Shown: in pieces, positions 1 to 9,201 of the stretch
Layout: each line of letters begins with the position of its first letter
Numbering within the stretch: the first letter of the stretch is position 1
Assembly (NCBI GenBank): GCA_038232055.1
Contig: JBBSIN010000001.1
Location: forward strand, 20,173-84,172
Source: JBBSIN01 sp038232055
GTDB lineage: Bacteria; Actinomycetota; Actinomycetes; JADGOV01
Direction: 5' to 3'
Length of the DNA: 64,000 bases
The notes under the pieces: model-generated
What the model saw: the letters and a program-made list of their open reading frames with translations, nothing else
Database searches by the model: none
What the model was told of the DNA's origin: nothing
Program-made: the position numbers and the translations under genes

Positions 1-1179
1 GCGAGCGGCGACATGTGCCTCGGCGCGCTCGCCGACGCCGGCGTACCGCTCGATCTCATGCAGTCGGCCATCGACGCCGTCGGCACCGAGCGGGTCACCC
101 TCACCGCATCCGAGGTGGAGCGGCACGGCGTGGCCGCGACCAAGGTCGACGTCCACGCGCCGCGCACGGCGGTCGTGCGAACTTGGGCCAACGTCCGCGA
201 CGTCCTCGAGCACGCGAACATCGAGGAGCCGGTGCGCGCGGTCGCGCTCGGCGCGTTCGCCCGGCTCGCAGAGGCCGAGGCGGTCGCGCACCGGACGTCT
301 CCGGAACTCGTGCACTTCCACGAGGTCGGCGGGCTCGACGCGATCGCCGACATCGTCGGCGCGGCCGCGGGCCTGCACGCGCTCGCGCTGGACCGGATGA
401 CCGGCTCGGCGGTGACGCTCGGCGGTGGCATGGTCCGCGGGGAGCACGGGCTGCTGCCGGTGCCGGCTCCGGCGGTGCTCACGCTGCTCACCGCGGCCGG
501 TGCGCCGGTCGTGGGCGGCCCGGCGCCGTACGAGATGTGTACGCCGACCGGCGCGGCCCTGCTCGCCGCCACGGTGACCCGATGGGGTCCGCTGCCGCCG
601 ATGCGGATCTCCGCCGTGGGCACCGGTGCGGGCGGCCGCGACGTGGACGAATTGCCGAACGTGCTGCGGCTCGTCGTCGGGCTCGTCGTCGACCCGGCGG
701 CCGGCGAGGAGGCCGCGACGGAGTCGAGCGCCGAGCCGCTGCTCATCGAGACGAATGTCGACGACCTCGACCCGCGGCTGTGGCCGGCGGTGCTCGCTCG
801 ACTGCTCGACGCCGGGGCGGCCGACGCCTGGCTGACCCCGATCCTGATGAAGAAGGGCCGGCCGGCGCACACCCTCTCGGTACTCGTCGCGTCCGACCGG
901 GCCGACGCCGCCCGCCGGGTGATGTTCACGGAGACGTCGACGATCGGGGTCCGGGAGCGGCGGGTGAGCAAGCGCGCGCTCGAGCGCGACGTCGTGGAGG
1001 TGCACCTCTCCGGGATCCGGATCCGGGTCAAGACGGCCCGGCTCGACGGCGAGATCGTCAACGCCTCCCCCGAGTACGACGACGTGGCGGCGGCCGCCGT
1101 ACAGCTCGGCCGGCCGATGAAGGCAGTCCTCGCCGCTGCGGTCGCGGCGGCCTCCGGAATCCTCGACGGGGGCGCGTGA
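1..1179 (+). CDS. larC: LarC-type nickel pincer cofactor biosynthesis protein (5' truncated by window edge)
   Basis: The reading frame is open from base 1 (A-S-G-D before the first Met at 13), so the start lies outside the window. The family normally begins with a short strand followed by the SGDM segment seen here, so only about 10-20 residues are missing. Family hallmarks are visible: HFHEVGGLDAIADIVG, TPTGAALLA, and a C-terminal ETNVDDLDPRLW...TPILMKKGRPAHTL block. LarC is the CTP-dependent nickel insertase that completes the nickel-pincer nucleotide used by lactate racemase and related enzymes. LarC is split in some species, but here it is one continuous frame. The stop overlaps the GTG start of the next gene (GTGA), suggesting translational coupling. 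No larA, larB or larE is in the window. Confidence 0.88.
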   Translation, partial: ASGDMCLGALADAGVPLDLMQSAIDAVGTERVTLTASEVERHGVAATKVDVHAPRTAVVRTWANVRDVLEHANIEEPVRAVALGAFARLAEAEAVAHRTSPELVHFHEVGGLDAIADIVGAAAGLHALALDRMTGSAVTLGGGMVRGEHGLLPVPAPAVLTLLTAAGAPVVGGPAPYEMCTPTGAALLAATVTRWGPLPPMRISAVGTGAGGRDVDELPNVLRLVVGLVVDPAAGEEAATESSAEPLLIETNVDDLDPRLWPAVLARLLDAGAADAWLTPILMKKGRPAHTLSVLVASDRADAARRVMFTETSTIGVRERRVSKRALERDVVEVHLSGIRIRVKTARLDGEIVNASPEYDDVAAAAVQLGRPMKAVLAAAVAAASGILDGGA

Positions 1180-1766
1180 ACCTCGTCGTCGCCGCTACCG
1201 CATTCGGCCTTCTGCTGCCTGCGGAGCTGCCGGACAAGACGCTCGTCGCGACGCTGGTCCTCGCGACCCGCTATCGGCCGCGGCCGGTCTGGGTGGGAGT
1301 GTCGCTCGCGTTTGCCGTGCAGAGCCTGACCGCTGTCGTCGCCGGCGGGCTGGTGTCGGCGCTGCCGCGCCGGCTCGTGTTGGCGGCCACGTCCGTCCTC
1401 TTCGCGGTCGGGTGCTACGTGCTGCTCTTTCGCTCCGAGTCGAAAGGAGTCGACGAGCCGGCGGCGGCCGTCGAGGGGCCGCCCACCGCCCGCCGGATCG
1501 CCGGGACCAGCTTCGGCGTCCTGTTCGTCGCCGAGTGGGGCGACTTCTCGCAGTTGCTCACCGCCGGTCTAGCGGCACGCTTTCGCGACCCGGTCAGCGT
1601 CTTCGTCGGCTCGTGGGCCGCGCTCGCCGTCGTCGCCGCGGTGGCCGTGACCGCCGGTCGCGGGCTGCAGCGGGTGGTACCGCTCGAGAAGGTGCGCCGG
1701 GTTGCTGGAGTGCTCTTCGGCCTGCTCGCGGTGGTCACGGCCCTGCAGGCCGCCGGAGTGGGGTGA
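1176..1766 (+). CDS. UPF0016/GDT1-family cation transporter
   Basis: This is a 196-residue, very hydrophobic protein with about six membrane segments. It carries the two signature motifs of the UPF0016 (TMEM165/Gdt1) family: AELPDKT near residue 17 and AEWGDFS near residue 122, an E-x-x-D-(K/F)-(T/S) pattern. Members move Mn2+ or Ca2+ across membranes, usually by exchange with protons. The GTG start overlaps the larC stop, so the pair is probably one transcript. A link to metal supply or detoxification is inferred only. A 19-bp direct repeat (1754-1772 and 1775-1793) covers the stop codon and the first downstream bases. Confidence 0.8.
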   Translation: MNLVVAATAFGLLLPAELPDKTLVATLVLATRYRPRPVWVGVSLAFAVQSLTAVVAGGLVSALPRRLVLAATSVLFAVGCYVLLFRSESKGVDEPAAAVEGPPTARRIAGTSFGVLFVAEWGDFSQLLTAGLAARFRDPVSVFVGSWAALAVVAAVAVTAGRGLQRVVPLEKVRRVAGVLFGLLAVVTALQAAGVG

Positions 1767-1803
1767 GTGACCAGCGGAGTGGGGTAAGTGACCTGGGAAG
1801 ATC

Positions 1804-1894
1804 GTCCGAGTGCCGGTCCGAGTGCCGGTCCGAGGAGATCATGCTCCTTGACCTGCGGATATATGACTGCTGCTCCTCGGACTGCTCCTCGGAC
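1804..1894. repeat. Mirrored heptamer array (copy 1): 3x GTCCGAG, 41-nt spacer, 2x CTCGGAC
   Basis: GTCCGAG occurs at 1804, 1816 and 1828 (12-bp spacing). After exactly 41 nt, its reverse complement CTCGGAC occurs at 1876 and 1888 (12-bp spacing). The spacer holds ACCTGCGGA at offset 16. A second copy of this design lies at 13245-13369. The two arms could pair into a long hairpin with internal bulges, or bind a dimeric protein once per helical turn. Function unknown. Confidence 0.7.
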
Positions 1895-1950
1895 CGAGGC
1901 GGGCGGGGGGGCAGGGCGCGGGCAGGCCCCGGCGTGGGCAGGGCAGACGC

Positions 1951-1982
1951 CGACGGCCCCGCCGATTAGGGCGGGGCCGTCG
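1951..1982. terminator. Strong GC hairpin between convergent genes
   Basis: A perfect 13-bp inverted repeat (1951-1963 and 1970-1982) with a 6-nt loop GATTAG lies between the plus-strand UPF0016 gene and the minus-strand DUF2382 gene. It has no clear T-run on either side, which is common for actinobacterial terminators. It probably serves both convergent transcripts. Confidence 0.7.
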
Positions 1983-2012
1983 GGTTGCTGCTGGAAGCCG
2001 TACCAGCCGGGA

Positions 2013-2894
2013 TCAGCGGGTGCGCTCCTCCGTGGCGGAGGTGGTGCCGCCATCCGGGTAGACGCCGCTGGTGCTCTCGCCGCCTTCGGTGTCGATCTGC
2101 TCCTTACGGACCTGCTCGCTCACCTCACGCTGGTCGGTGACGGTCTCCTTGTCGAGGCGTACCCGCTCGACCGGGACGGTCTCCTTGTCGACGACCGGCC
2201 GCTCCTCGGTGAGGGTGATCTCGTGCTCCTCCTCGGACAGCCCGGGACCGGAGGTCGCCTGGCCGATGTTGGCATCGGTGATCGGCTCGCGCTCGACCCG
2301 CACCTCTTCCCGGCTGACCGGCACGGTCTGCGTGACGTTCTCGGTCACGACGTACTTCCGCAGCCGTGCGCGGCCGGTCTCGACCTGCTCCTTGCCGACG
2401 CTGAGCCGCTCCTCGGAGCGCGTCATCGCGTCGTCCGTCGTGGGCCCGCTGACGTCGCGGCCGACCGGTTCACGCCCGGTCGTGGTGCCCGTACCGGCAG
2501 TGCCGGAGGCGTAGGTTCCGGCGCCGGTGGCGCTCAGGTCGTCGCCGGTGGACATGCCCTCGGTCGTGGTCCGCGCGTGCGGGCCGGTGAGGCCGTAGTG
2601 CATGTACAGGCGGTCCTCCTCCTCGGGCGTGATCTCACCGTCCGGGTCGACGCCCGGCGCATCCTTGACCAGGTCCTTGGGGTACGGGACCACGAGGTCG
2701 TCGTCGTCGACCCGTGCCTCGTCGAGCGGCACGAAGTTGGCCTTGCCGCCGAACATGCCGGTGTTGACCGTCACGAACGTCGGATGGCCGTCCTCGCGGT
2801 CGGCGTACATCTGGTCGATCTTGCCGATCTTCTGCCCGTCGTTGCCGACGACGGTGCGGCCGGCGAGGGTCTGGAAATCTTCCTGACCAAGCAT
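2013..2894 (-). CDS. PRC-barrel and DUF2382 (YsnF/AvaK-like) stress protein
   Basis: A 293-residue soluble protein. The start (ATG, complement of 2892-2894) is preceded by a strong AAGAAGGAGGGG ribosome site, although the frame stays open upstream. Residues about 5-90 form a PRC-barrel (GQKIGKIDQMYAD, followed by a TFVTVNTGMFGGK-like stretch). A Gly/Thr-rich linker follows. The C-terminal third is a DUF2382 domain with alternating charged repeats (REEVRVEREPI, EERPVVDKETVPVERVRL). The family is linked to general stress response in bacteria but its biochemistry is unknown. It is monocistronic and convergent with the UPF0016 gene across a hairpin. Confidence 0.85.
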   Translation of the reverse strand: MLGQEDFQTLAGRTVVGNDGQKIGKIDQMYADREDGHPTFVTVNTGMFGGKANFVPLDEARVDDDDLVVPYPKDLVKDAPGVDPDGEITPEEEDRLYMHYGLTGPHARTTTEGMSTGDDLSATGAGTYASGTAGTGTTTGREPVGRDVSGPTTDDAMTRSEERLSVGKEQVETGRARLRKYVVTENVTQTVPVSREEVRVEREPITDANIGQATSGPGLSEEEHEITLTEERPVVDKETVPVERVRLDKETVTDQREVSEQVRKEQIDTEGGESTSGVYPDGGTTSATEERTR

Positions 2895-3005
2895 GCGGGC
2901 CCCTCCTTCTTCCATATGTTGGGGTTTGGTGCTGTCCCTGCCCCATCCCTGGGGTTGCGTAACCGTCGCACCGGCCTTTCCTGGGTGGCACGTACCGTCG
3001 CAGGC

Positions 3006-4097
3006 GTGCGCGTCCTCGTCACCGGCGGTGCCGGCTTCGTCGGCTCCCACGTCGTCGACGCACTGCTCGCCGGCGGAGACGCGGTCCGGGTCCTCGACGT
3101 GCTCCTGCCGGCGGCACACGGCATCGGTGAGGTGCCCGCGTACGTCGACCCGCGCGCCGAGATGGTCATCGGGGACGTCGGCGACGCCGATGTCGTACGC
3201 CGCGTGCTGACCGGCGTCGATGCGGTCTGCCACCAGGCGGCGATGGTCGGTCTCGGCGTCGACGTCGCCGACCTGCCCGCCTACGCCGCCAACAACGACC
3301 TCGGGACGGCGGTGCTGCTCGCCGGCATGGCCGAGGCCGGGGTGAAAAGCATGGTCCTGGCCTCCTCGATGGTCGTCTACGGCGAGGGCCGCTACACCTG
3401 CATCCACCACGGCGTGGTCCGTCCCGGACCGCGTGCCCGGGCCGACCTCGCGGCCGGACGCTTCGAGCCGCGGTGCCCGCGGTGCGGAGCCGACCTCGCC
3501 ACGGCCGGCGTGCCGGAGGACGCGCCGCTCGACCCGCGCAACGCCTACGCCGCCACCAAGGTGGCGCAGGAGCATCTCGCCGCCGCCTGGTCGCTGTCCA
3601 CGGGTGGCGCGGTCACGGCGCTGCGCTACCACAACGTCTACGGGCCGCGGATGCCGCGCGACACGCCGTACGCCGGGGTCGCTTCGATCTTCCGGTCGGC
3701 GCTGGCGGCGGGCCGACCGCCGCAGGTATTCGAGGACGGTGGGCAGCGGCGCGACTTCGTCCACGTCCGCGACGTCGCGCGGGCGAACGTCGTCGCGCTG
3801 ACCGCTCCGACGGCGCTAGCCGCGCCGCGGGACGGTTTCGCGGCCTACAACGTGGCGAGCGGCGAGCCACACACCGTGGCTGAGATGGCGGCGGCTCTCG
3901 CGGCGGAGTACGGCGGTCCGGCGCCGGTCGTGACCGGCGAGTACCGGCTGGGCGACGTCCGGCACGTGGTCGCGGACCCCGGTCGGGCGCAGCGCGAGCT
4001 GGGCTTGCGCGCCCGGGTCGACTTCGCCGAGGGGATGCGCGAGTTCGCGACCGCCCCGCTGCGCGGCGAGCCAGCGCCCGACCAAGCGCGCGGCTAA
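3006..4097 (+). CDS. NAD-dependent epimerase/dehydratase (extended SDR), possibly dTDP-L-rhamnose 4-epimerase-like
   Basis: A 363-residue extended short-chain dehydrogenase acting on nucleotide sugars. It has an N-terminal [13 protein letters not shown] dinucleotide-binding motif and the catalytic YAATK (Tyr-x-x-x-Lys). Between the Rossmann core and the YxxxK lies an insertion containing [17 protein letters not shown] and CPRCGADL. This cysteine-bearing insertion is typical, from memory, of a subgroup that includes dTDP-L-rhamnose 4-epimerases, so that substrate is a suggestion only. The GTG start at 3006 was chosen because homology begins there. The last 4 bases overlap the convergent histidine-kinase gene. 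No other deoxysugar genes are adjacent. Confidence 0.8.
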   Translation: MRVLVTGGAGFVGSHVVDALLAGGDAVRVLDVLLPAAHGIGEVPAYVDPRAEMVIGDVGDADVVRRVLTGVDAVCHQAAMVGLGVDVADLPAYAANNDLGTAVLLAGMAEAGVKSMVLASSMVVYGEGRYTCIHHGVVRPGPRARADLAAGRFEPRCPRCGADLATAGVPEDAPLDPRNAYAATKVAQEHLAAAWSLSTGGAVTALRYHNVYGPRMPRDTPYAGVASIFRSALAAGRPPQVFEDGGQRRDFVHVRDVARANVVALTAPTALAAPRDGFAAYNVASGEPHTVAEMAAALAAEYGGPAPVVTGEYRLGDVRHVVADPGRAQRELGLRARVDFAEGMREFATAPLRGEPAPDQARG

Positions 4098-5113
4098 CCG
4101 GGGACGGGAAGCGGCAGCCGTACGACGAACCGGCAACCGTTCTCAGTGTTCTCGACGGCGATCTCGCCGTCGTGGGCCTCCACGATGCCCCGCGCGATAG
4201 CGAGCCCGAGGCCGGCGCCGCCGTCGTGCGGCGTCCGCGCGGCCGTGCCGCGGAAGGCGACGTCGAAGACCCGGCCGAGGTCGGAGTCCGGGATGCCGCC
4301 GCACGCATCGGTCACCGCGACGTACGCGCGCGCGCCGTCGGCCGCGCCGACGACCTCGACCGTGCCGTCGCTCGGCGTGTGCCGGATCGCGTTGACGAGT
4401 AGGTTGCGCAGCACCCGGCCGATCTCGTCGGCGTCGGCGGCGACCGGCAGGTCGGTCTCGGCGTGCCCCCGAAGCTGCACTCCCTTGGCCCGGGCCATCG
4501 GCTCGGCGCGCTCGAGCGCCTCGGCCACCAGGTCGGCGAGTGCCACCCGTTCGACCGAGAGCCGGAGCGCACCGGCCGAGATCCGCGAGAGCTCGAACAG
4601 GTCACCGACCATGTCGGCCAGCCGGTCGGTCTCCACCCGGATCCGCCGGCAGTAGCGCGTGACCGTCTCCGGGTCGTCGACCACGCCGTCCTCGATCGCC
4701 TCCGCCATGGCGCGTACGCCGGCGAGCGGGGTGCGCAGGTCGTGGCTCATCCAGGCGACCAGCTCTCGCCGGCTGCTCTCCAGCATCCGCTCGCGCTCCT
4801 GCTCGACGCCGAGGCGCTGGTGTCCCGCCTCGCTCCGCGCGAGGACGAGGGCGACCGGGATGCCGGCCAGACCGGCGACGACGGCGACGAGCAGGACGAC
4901 GTCGTACTGCGCCTGGGACGGGAACATCAGCAGTCCGCTGGCGACCGCCGCGGCCGCGACCGTGATGGCCGGCACGAGCGCCACCACCGCGACGGACAGC
5001 GCGATCGAGCGTCGGCGGAACCGGCGGAGGACGACCAGGCCGACCGCGGCGACGGCGGCCGCGACGGCGGCCGCGACGCCCACCACTTCGACGATCTCCG
5101 AGGCCGGGATCAC
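4094..5113 (-). CDS. Sensor histidine kinase
   Basis: A 339-residue membrane kinase. The N-terminal about 100 residues contain three hydrophobic segments with little extracytoplasmic sequence, so the sensor is probably intramembrane. There follow an H-box ([14 protein letters not shown]), an N-box ([11 protein letters not shown]), a G1 box read as DACGGIPD (usual form DxGxGI) and a G2 box ([11 protein letters not shown]). There is no obvious HAMP domain. It autophosphorylates on the H-box histidine and passes phosphate to the regulator encoded immediately upstream (4-bp GTGA overlap). Stimulus unknown. The stop codon overlaps that of the convergent epimerase gene. Confidence 0.88.
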   Translation of the reverse strand: MIPASEIVEVVGVAAAVAAAVAAVGLVVLRRFRRRSIALSVAVVALVPAITVAAAAVASGLLMFPSQAQYDVVLLVAVVAGLAGIPVALVLARSEAGHQRLGVEQERERMLESSRRELVAWMSHDLRTPLAGVRAMAEAIEDGVVDDPETVTRYCRRIRVETDRLADMVGDLFELSRISAGALRLSVERVALADLVAEALERAEPMARAKGVQLRGHAETDLPVAADADEIGRVLRNLLVNAIRHTPSDGTVEVVGAADGARAYVAVTDACGGIPDSDLGRVFDVAFRGTAARTPHDGGAGLGLAIARGIVEAHDGEIAVENTENGCRFVVRLPLPVPG

Positions 5114-5820
5114 GGCGCCTCCTCCACGGGCTCGTAGCGGTACCCGACGCCCCAGATCGTGACCAACCGAGCCGGTGCCGCCGGATCTTGCTCGATCTTC
5201 TCGCGAAGGCGGCGGACGTGCACGGTGACCGTGGCCACGTCGCCGAAGGTCCAGCCCCACACCAGCTCCAGCAGCTCGGTCCGGCTGAACGCGCACCGCG
5301 GATGGCGGAGCAGGAACACCAGCAGGTCGTACTCGCGCGCCGTGAGGGCCAGCGGCTCGCCGCGGAAGGTCGCCGAATGCGCGCCGGCATCGACGGCGAG
5401 GTCGCCGTCGACCATGCGGCCGCCCTCCGCGGCGGCGAGCGGCGTCGCGGCCCGCCGCAGGACCGAGCGCACCCGCAGCACGAGCTCCCGCGGGCTGAAC
5501 GGCTTGGTGACGTAGTCGTCGGCGCCGACCTCGAGCCCGAGGATGCGGTCGGCCTCCTCCCCGAGCGCGGTGAGCATCACGACCGGGACGGGCGAGGTCG
5601 CCCGCAGCGCGCGGCACACCTCGAGCCCGTCGATGCCGGGCAGCATGAGGTCGAGGATGACGAGGTCGGGCGGGCGCTCCCGCGCCGCTTCCAGCGCGGC
5701 GGCGCCGTCACCGACCGTCTCCACCACGAAGCCGTCACGTTGCAGGTAGCGCGTGACGACCTCGGCGACGGTCGGGTCGTCGTCGACGACGAGGACGCGG
5801 CTCGGCCTACTCATCGGCAC
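5110..5820 (-). CDS. OmpR/PhoB-family response regulator
   Basis: A 236-residue regulator with a receiver domain (acidic VVDDD at 11-15, phosphoacceptor Asp57 in [11 protein letters not shown], conserved Lys in YVTKPF) and a C-terminal winged-helix OmpR DNA-binding domain ([27 protein letters not shown]). It is the partner of the kinase downstream (4-bp overlap). It lies 15 bp below the stop of the membrane protein gene on the same strand, so all three may be co-transcribed. An alternative start is Met3. Confidence 0.9.
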   Translation of the reverse strand: MPMSRPSRVLVVDDDPTVAEVVTRYLQRDGFVVETVGDGAAALEAARERPPDLVILDLMLPGIDGLEVCRALRATSPVPVVMLTALGEEADRILGLEVGADDYVTKPFSPRELVLRVRSVLRRAATPLAAAEGGRMVDGDLAVDAGAHSATFRGEPLALTAREYDLLVFLLRHPRCAFSRTELLELVWGWTFGDVATVTVHVRRLREKIEQDPAAPARLVTIWGVGYRYEPVEEAP

Positions 5821-5835
5821 GGCCTTTTCGTCGGA

Positions 5836-7185
5836 TCACCATGGCGACACCACGACGGCCTGTACGGCGAGGGCGACGACGGCCTGCGCGGCGAGCCACG
5901 ACCGGCCGCGTCCCGGCAGCGCGGCCGTGGCGACGAGGATCCAGGGCGCGAACGGCAGCCAGATCCGCTCCACCTCGCCGCGGGAGAAGCCGCCGAGGTC
6001 ACTTACCGCGACCGCCAGCAGGGCCGCGCCGACGAGCAGCCACAGTCGTCGGTCACGGAGCCGGCTCAGGCCCGCGGCCGCCGCTGGACCGACGAGCACG
6101 GCCAGCAGCGCGAGGTCGCCGAGCAGGAAGTACCAGTAGAGCCGCCCTGCGCCGTGCCCGCGCGACCACTCGACGGAGGTGGCGGCGACTCCGGCCGGCC
6201 ACCAGAAGCCGGCGACGGCGAAGGCGACGAAAACGGCAGCGAGCCCGGCGGCGGCGACGGCGAGCACGCGTGGCCGTCGCAGGCCGACCGCGAGCGCCAG
6301 CGCCCCGAGCGGCAGCAGGCCGTAGGACAGGAACAGCATGCCGCCGAGCAGCAGTCCGGCCGCGACCGCCGGCGCCGCGGCCCGGCGGCCGGTCGCGTGC
6401 GCCGCCACCGCGAGCAGCGCAACTCCCCACGCCGAGACGCCGAGGAAGAGAGCGTCCATGCTCGTCGCCACCCAGAGCGCGGCGGGCGCCAGCACGAGGA
6501 AGGGCAGCGTGCGCCGCGCCGCCGCCTCCCCGTCGAGCGTGCGTACGGTCACCGCCACCGCGGCCGCGGCCGAGGCCCCCGCGGCGATCACCACGGCGGC
6601 CTGCCAACCCGGGCCGGGCAGCCCCAGCCACTCGAGCAGCTTCACGACGAGCACCGGTCCCGGCGGGTGCCCGCGGGTATGCGTGGAGTAGCTCGGCAGG
6701 TCGGTCACGAAGGTGCGCAAAAAGGCGCCGACGCCGGAATCGAGCGCCGGCAGGGTCGTCCGGTAGTCCTCCACCCGGGCCAGCGGAGCGCTGAGCCGGG
6801 CCCAGCCATCGCTCGCGGCGAGCGCCACCGCCCAGAGGGCCGTCGCGCCCCAGGACGCGGCGAGAAGCTGTCGCCAGCGCAGCCGCGCGGCGGCGACCGG
6901 GCCGAGACCCACGACGAGGGCGGCTACCGCGACCGCGGGAAGCAGCGACAGCCCGGGCCGCACGTCGACCTGACCGATGAACGGAGGAAGTGGCCCGACG
7001 AAGAGGTTCGTGCCCGGCTGGAGCAGCTGGCCCCATGCGACGGCAGCACCGATCAGCACCAGCCAGGCCGACACCGCAAGAACGACCGGACCACGCCGAC
7101 GGGCGCCATCGCGGGCACGCGGAAACGTCGCGGCGTGCAGCGTCGCGACCATGGCGCGAGCGTAGGCGGAGATGGCGCCCGTCAC
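5836..7185 (-). CDS. Polytopic membrane protein, glycosyltransferase-C/mannosyltransferase-like
   Basis: A 449-residue integral membrane protein with roughly 10-12 hydrophobic segments. After the first segment lies a loop with THTRGHPPGPVLVVKLLEW, a His/Gly/Pro-rich extracytoplasmic feature reminiscent of GT-C-fold polyprenyl-phosphate-sugar-dependent glycosyltransferases. That assignment is inference from topology. The gene is divergent from a DPM-like GT2 gene only about 80 bp away, and GT2 enzymes of that type make the lipid-linked sugar donors GT-C enzymes use. The GTG start at 7185 follows GAAGGG; Met12 (7152) is an alternative. It is probably co-transcribed with the two-component system. 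Confidence 0.6.
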   Translation of the reverse strand: MTGAISAYARAMVATLHAATFPRARDGARRRGPVVLAVSAWLVLIGAAVAWGQLLQPGTNLFVGPLPPFIGQVDVRPGLSLLPAVAVAALVVGLGPVAAARLRWRQLLAASWGATALWAVALAASDGWARLSAPLARVEDYRTTLPALDSGVGAFLRTFVTDLPSYSTHTRGHPPGPVLVVKLLEWLGLPGPGWQAAVVIAAGASAAAAVAVTVRTLDGEAAARRTLPFLVLAPAALWVATSMDALFLGVSAWGVALLAVAAHATGRRAAAPAVAAGLLLGGMLFLSYGLLPLGALALAVGLRRPRVLAVAAAGLAAVFVAFAVAGFWWPAGVAATSVEWSRGHGAGRLYWYFLLGDLALLAVLVGPAAAAGLSRLRDRRLWLLVGAALLAVAVSDLGGFSRGEVERIWLPFAPWILVATAALPGRGRSWLAAQAVVALAVQAVVVSPW

Positions 7186-7262
7186 GCCCTTCAGGATCTG
7201 CCGTTCTCGCTCTGTAAGGTCCCCGCGGCCGAGATGGAAACGCCGGCGGCTAGCGTTGGGAC

Positions 7263-7913
7263 GTGGAGATCGACGTCGTGCTGCCGTGCCTCGACGAGGC
7301 CGCCGCGCTGCCGTGGGTCCTCGGCCGGATGCCGGCCGGGTTCCGCGCGATCGTCGCCGACAACGGCTCCACCGACGACTCGGCAGCCGTCGCGCGCGCG
7401 TACGGCGCCCACGTCGTCACCGTGCGACAGCGCGGCTTCGGCGCAGCCTGCGCCGGCGGGCTGGCCGTCGCCACCAACGAAATCGTCTGCTTCCTCGACG
7501 CCGACGCGTCGCTGGACCCGCGTCAGCTGCCCTGGGTCGTCGACCCGGTGGTCGCAGGCGAGGCCGACCTGGTCCTCGGCCGGCGGATGCCGCGCGGTCG
7601 CGGCGCATGGCCGGTCCACGCCCGGCTCCTCAACGCGCTGCTCGCCAGGCACCTGCGCCGACGTACCGGCTACGCCCTGCACGACCTCGGCCCGATGCGC
7701 GCCGTACGCCGCGACGCCCTCCTCGCGCTCGCCCTCGTCGACCGGCGGTTCGGCTACCCGTTGGAGATGGTCACGCGGGCCGCTGGCGCAGGATGGCGGG
7801 TGACCGAGGTGCCGGTCGACTACCTGCCCCGCACCGGGCGGTCGAAGGTGAGCGGAACCGTCCGAGGCACCGTGCGGGCCGTCCGCGACATGCGGGCGGT
7901 GCTCGCCCAGTGA
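7263..7913 (+). CDS. Family 2 glycosyltransferase (DPM-like)
   Basis: A 216-residue single-domain GT-A enzyme without membrane segments. Motifs are DVVLPCLDEAAALPWVL (donor-binding start), VADNGSTDDS and the metal-binding FLDADASLDP (DxD-like). The C-terminal VPVDYLPRTGRSKVSG resembles that of dolichyl/polyprenyl-phosphate mannose synthases. It probably transfers a sugar from a nucleotide sugar to a lipid phosphate or small acceptor. It is the first gene of a five-gene operon in which almost every junction overlaps; its stop overlaps the GTG start of the DUF2064 gene. Confidence 0.85.
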   Translation: MEIDVVLPCLDEAAALPWVLGRMPAGFRAIVADNGSTDDSAAVARAYGAHVVTVRQRGFGAACAGGLAVATNEIVCFLDADASLDPRQLPWVVDPVVAGEADLVLGRRMPRGRGAWPVHARLLNALLARHLRRRTGYALHDLGPMRAVRRDALLALALVDRRFGYPLEMVTRAAGAGWRVTEVPVDYLPRTGRSKVSGTVRGTVRAVRDMRAVLAQ

Positions 7914-8575
7914 CACTCGCCGGCACCCTCGCGGCCCAGGTCCTGGTGCTCGCCAAGGCACCGGTCCCCGGCCTCGTCAAGACGAGGCTGACGCCGCCGT
8001 ACAGCTGCACGGAGGCGGCGGGGCTGGCCGCCGCGGCGCTGGAGGACACGCTCGACGCCGTGGCGGCGACCCGGGTGGCTCGGCGAGTGCTCGTCCTGGA
8101 CGGCCCGTCCGGCGGCTGGCAGCGGCCGGGTCTCGACGTGGTGCCGCAGCGGGGCGGCCGCCTCGACGAGCGACTGGCTGCGGCGTACGACGACGCCTGG
8201 GCCGGCCGGGCGCTGCCGATGCTGCTGATCGGCATGGACACGCCGCAGGCCGGGTCGGAGCTACTCACCGCCGCCGTCCGGGAGCTGCTGGGCGACGGGG
8301 TGGACGCCGTCCTCGGACCGGCGGTCGACGGCGGCTTCTGGGCACTCGGGCTACGCCGCCCGGACGCCCGGTTGCTGCTCGGCGTACCGATGTCGCTGCC
8401 CGTCACCGGTGCCGCGCAGCAGGCCCGGCTGCGGTTCGCCGGCCTGCGCGTCGCCGCGCTGCCGATGCTCACCGACGTCGACACCCCGGAGAGCGCCGCG
8501 CGGGTCGCCGCCGCGCTGCCGGAGTCGCGGTTCGCCGCGCTGCACGGGCGGCTACGGCGGGAGGGAGCGGCATGA
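7910..8575 (+). CDS. DUF2064 / TIGR04282-type nucleotidyl- or glycosyltransferase-like protein
   Basis: A 221-residue protein of the DUF2064 family (CofC/GT-A fold). Visible motifs are VLAKAPVPGLVKTRLTPP at the N-terminus, LIGMDTPQ, the GPAVDGGFWALGL block and a terminal DVDTPESAARV. Relatives are annotated as TIGR04282 arsenosugar-biosynthesis glycosyltransferases, but no ars genes are visible here, so the substrate is unknown. It overlaps the GT2 gene by GTGA and the methyltransferase gene by ATGA, implying strict co-expression. Confidence 0.8.
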   Translation: MTLAGTLAAQVLVLAKAPVPGLVKTRLTPPYSCTEAAGLAAAALEDTLDAVAATRVARRVLVLDGPSGGWQRPGLDVVPQRGGRLDERLAAAYDDAWAGRALPMLLIGMDTPQAGSELLTAAVRELLGDGVDAVLGPAVDGGFWALGLRRPDARLLLGVPMSLPVTGAAQQARLRFAGLRVAALPMLTDVDTPESAARVAAALPESRFAALHGRLRREGAA

Positions 8576-9201
8576 CGGCGACCGCCCTCGACGTCTACGC
8601 GCACGGGCTCGGCGGCGGCGACGTGCTGGTCGAGTACGACGACGGCAGTGTGTGGACCCTGCCCGTCGCACGGTGGCGACAGCGACTCCTTCCAGGCGAC
8701 GAAAGATTGCTCGCCCGCCTCACTGGCCCCGTGCTCGACGTCGGATGCGGCCCCGGCCGGCTCACCGCGGCGCTCACCGCTCGGGGCGTGCCAGCCCTCG
8801 GTATCGACATCTGCCCGGAGGCCGTCGCCCTCACCAAGGCGAACGGTGCCCTCGCCGTACGCCGCGACGTCTTCTCCACGCTGCCGGGGGTCGGACGCTG
8901 GCCGACCGTGCTGCTCGCGGACGGCAACGTCGGCATCGGCGGTCGACCGGTTCTCCTGCTGCGCCGGATCGCGGAGCTGCTCGGGCCCGGCGGTTGCGTC
9001 CACGTGGAGACCGACCCGCCCGGGCGGGAGTCGCGTCCGGTGTGGGCGCGACTGCACGGCGGTGGCATGACGAGCAGGTGGTTCGCCTGGGCGCACGTCA
9101 CCGCGGGTGACATCGCGGCGTTCGGCGTACGCGCGGGCTTGCGGCGTACCGACTGCTGGACGGAGGCGGGCCGGTGGTTCTCGGTGCTCACCGGCTGCTG
9201 A
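8572..9201 (+). CDS. Class I SAM-dependent methyltransferase
   Basis: A 209-residue Rossmann-fold methyltransferase. The SAM-binding motif I is VLDVGCGPGRLTAAL (about residues 54-68) and the motif II acidic residue is in LGIDICPEAV. A cofactor-proximal LLADGNVGIGGRP replaces the common post-II motif. The C-terminal region has no recognised substrate signature. As the third gene of the GT2-DUF2064-methyltransferase-oxidoreductase series, it presumably modifies a product of the first two enzymes, which is inferred from linkage only. The ATG overlaps the previous stop. Confidence 0.82.
   Translation: MTATALDVYAHGLGGGDVLVEYDDGSVWTLPVARWRQRLLPGDERLLARLTGPVLDVGCGPGRLTAALTARGVPALGIDICPEAVALTKANGALAVRRDVFSTLPGVGRWPTVLLADGNVGIGGRPVLLLRRIAELLGPGGCVHVETDPPGRESRPVWARLHGGGMTSRWFAWAHVTAGDIAAFGVRAGLRRTDCWTEAGRWFSVLTGC

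Noticed and set aside
2895..3764. Minus-strand frame extending the DUF2382 gene upstream through the epimerase gene
   Set aside because: It is the antisense of the epimerase; a strong ribosome site sits at 2894, and homology starts there.
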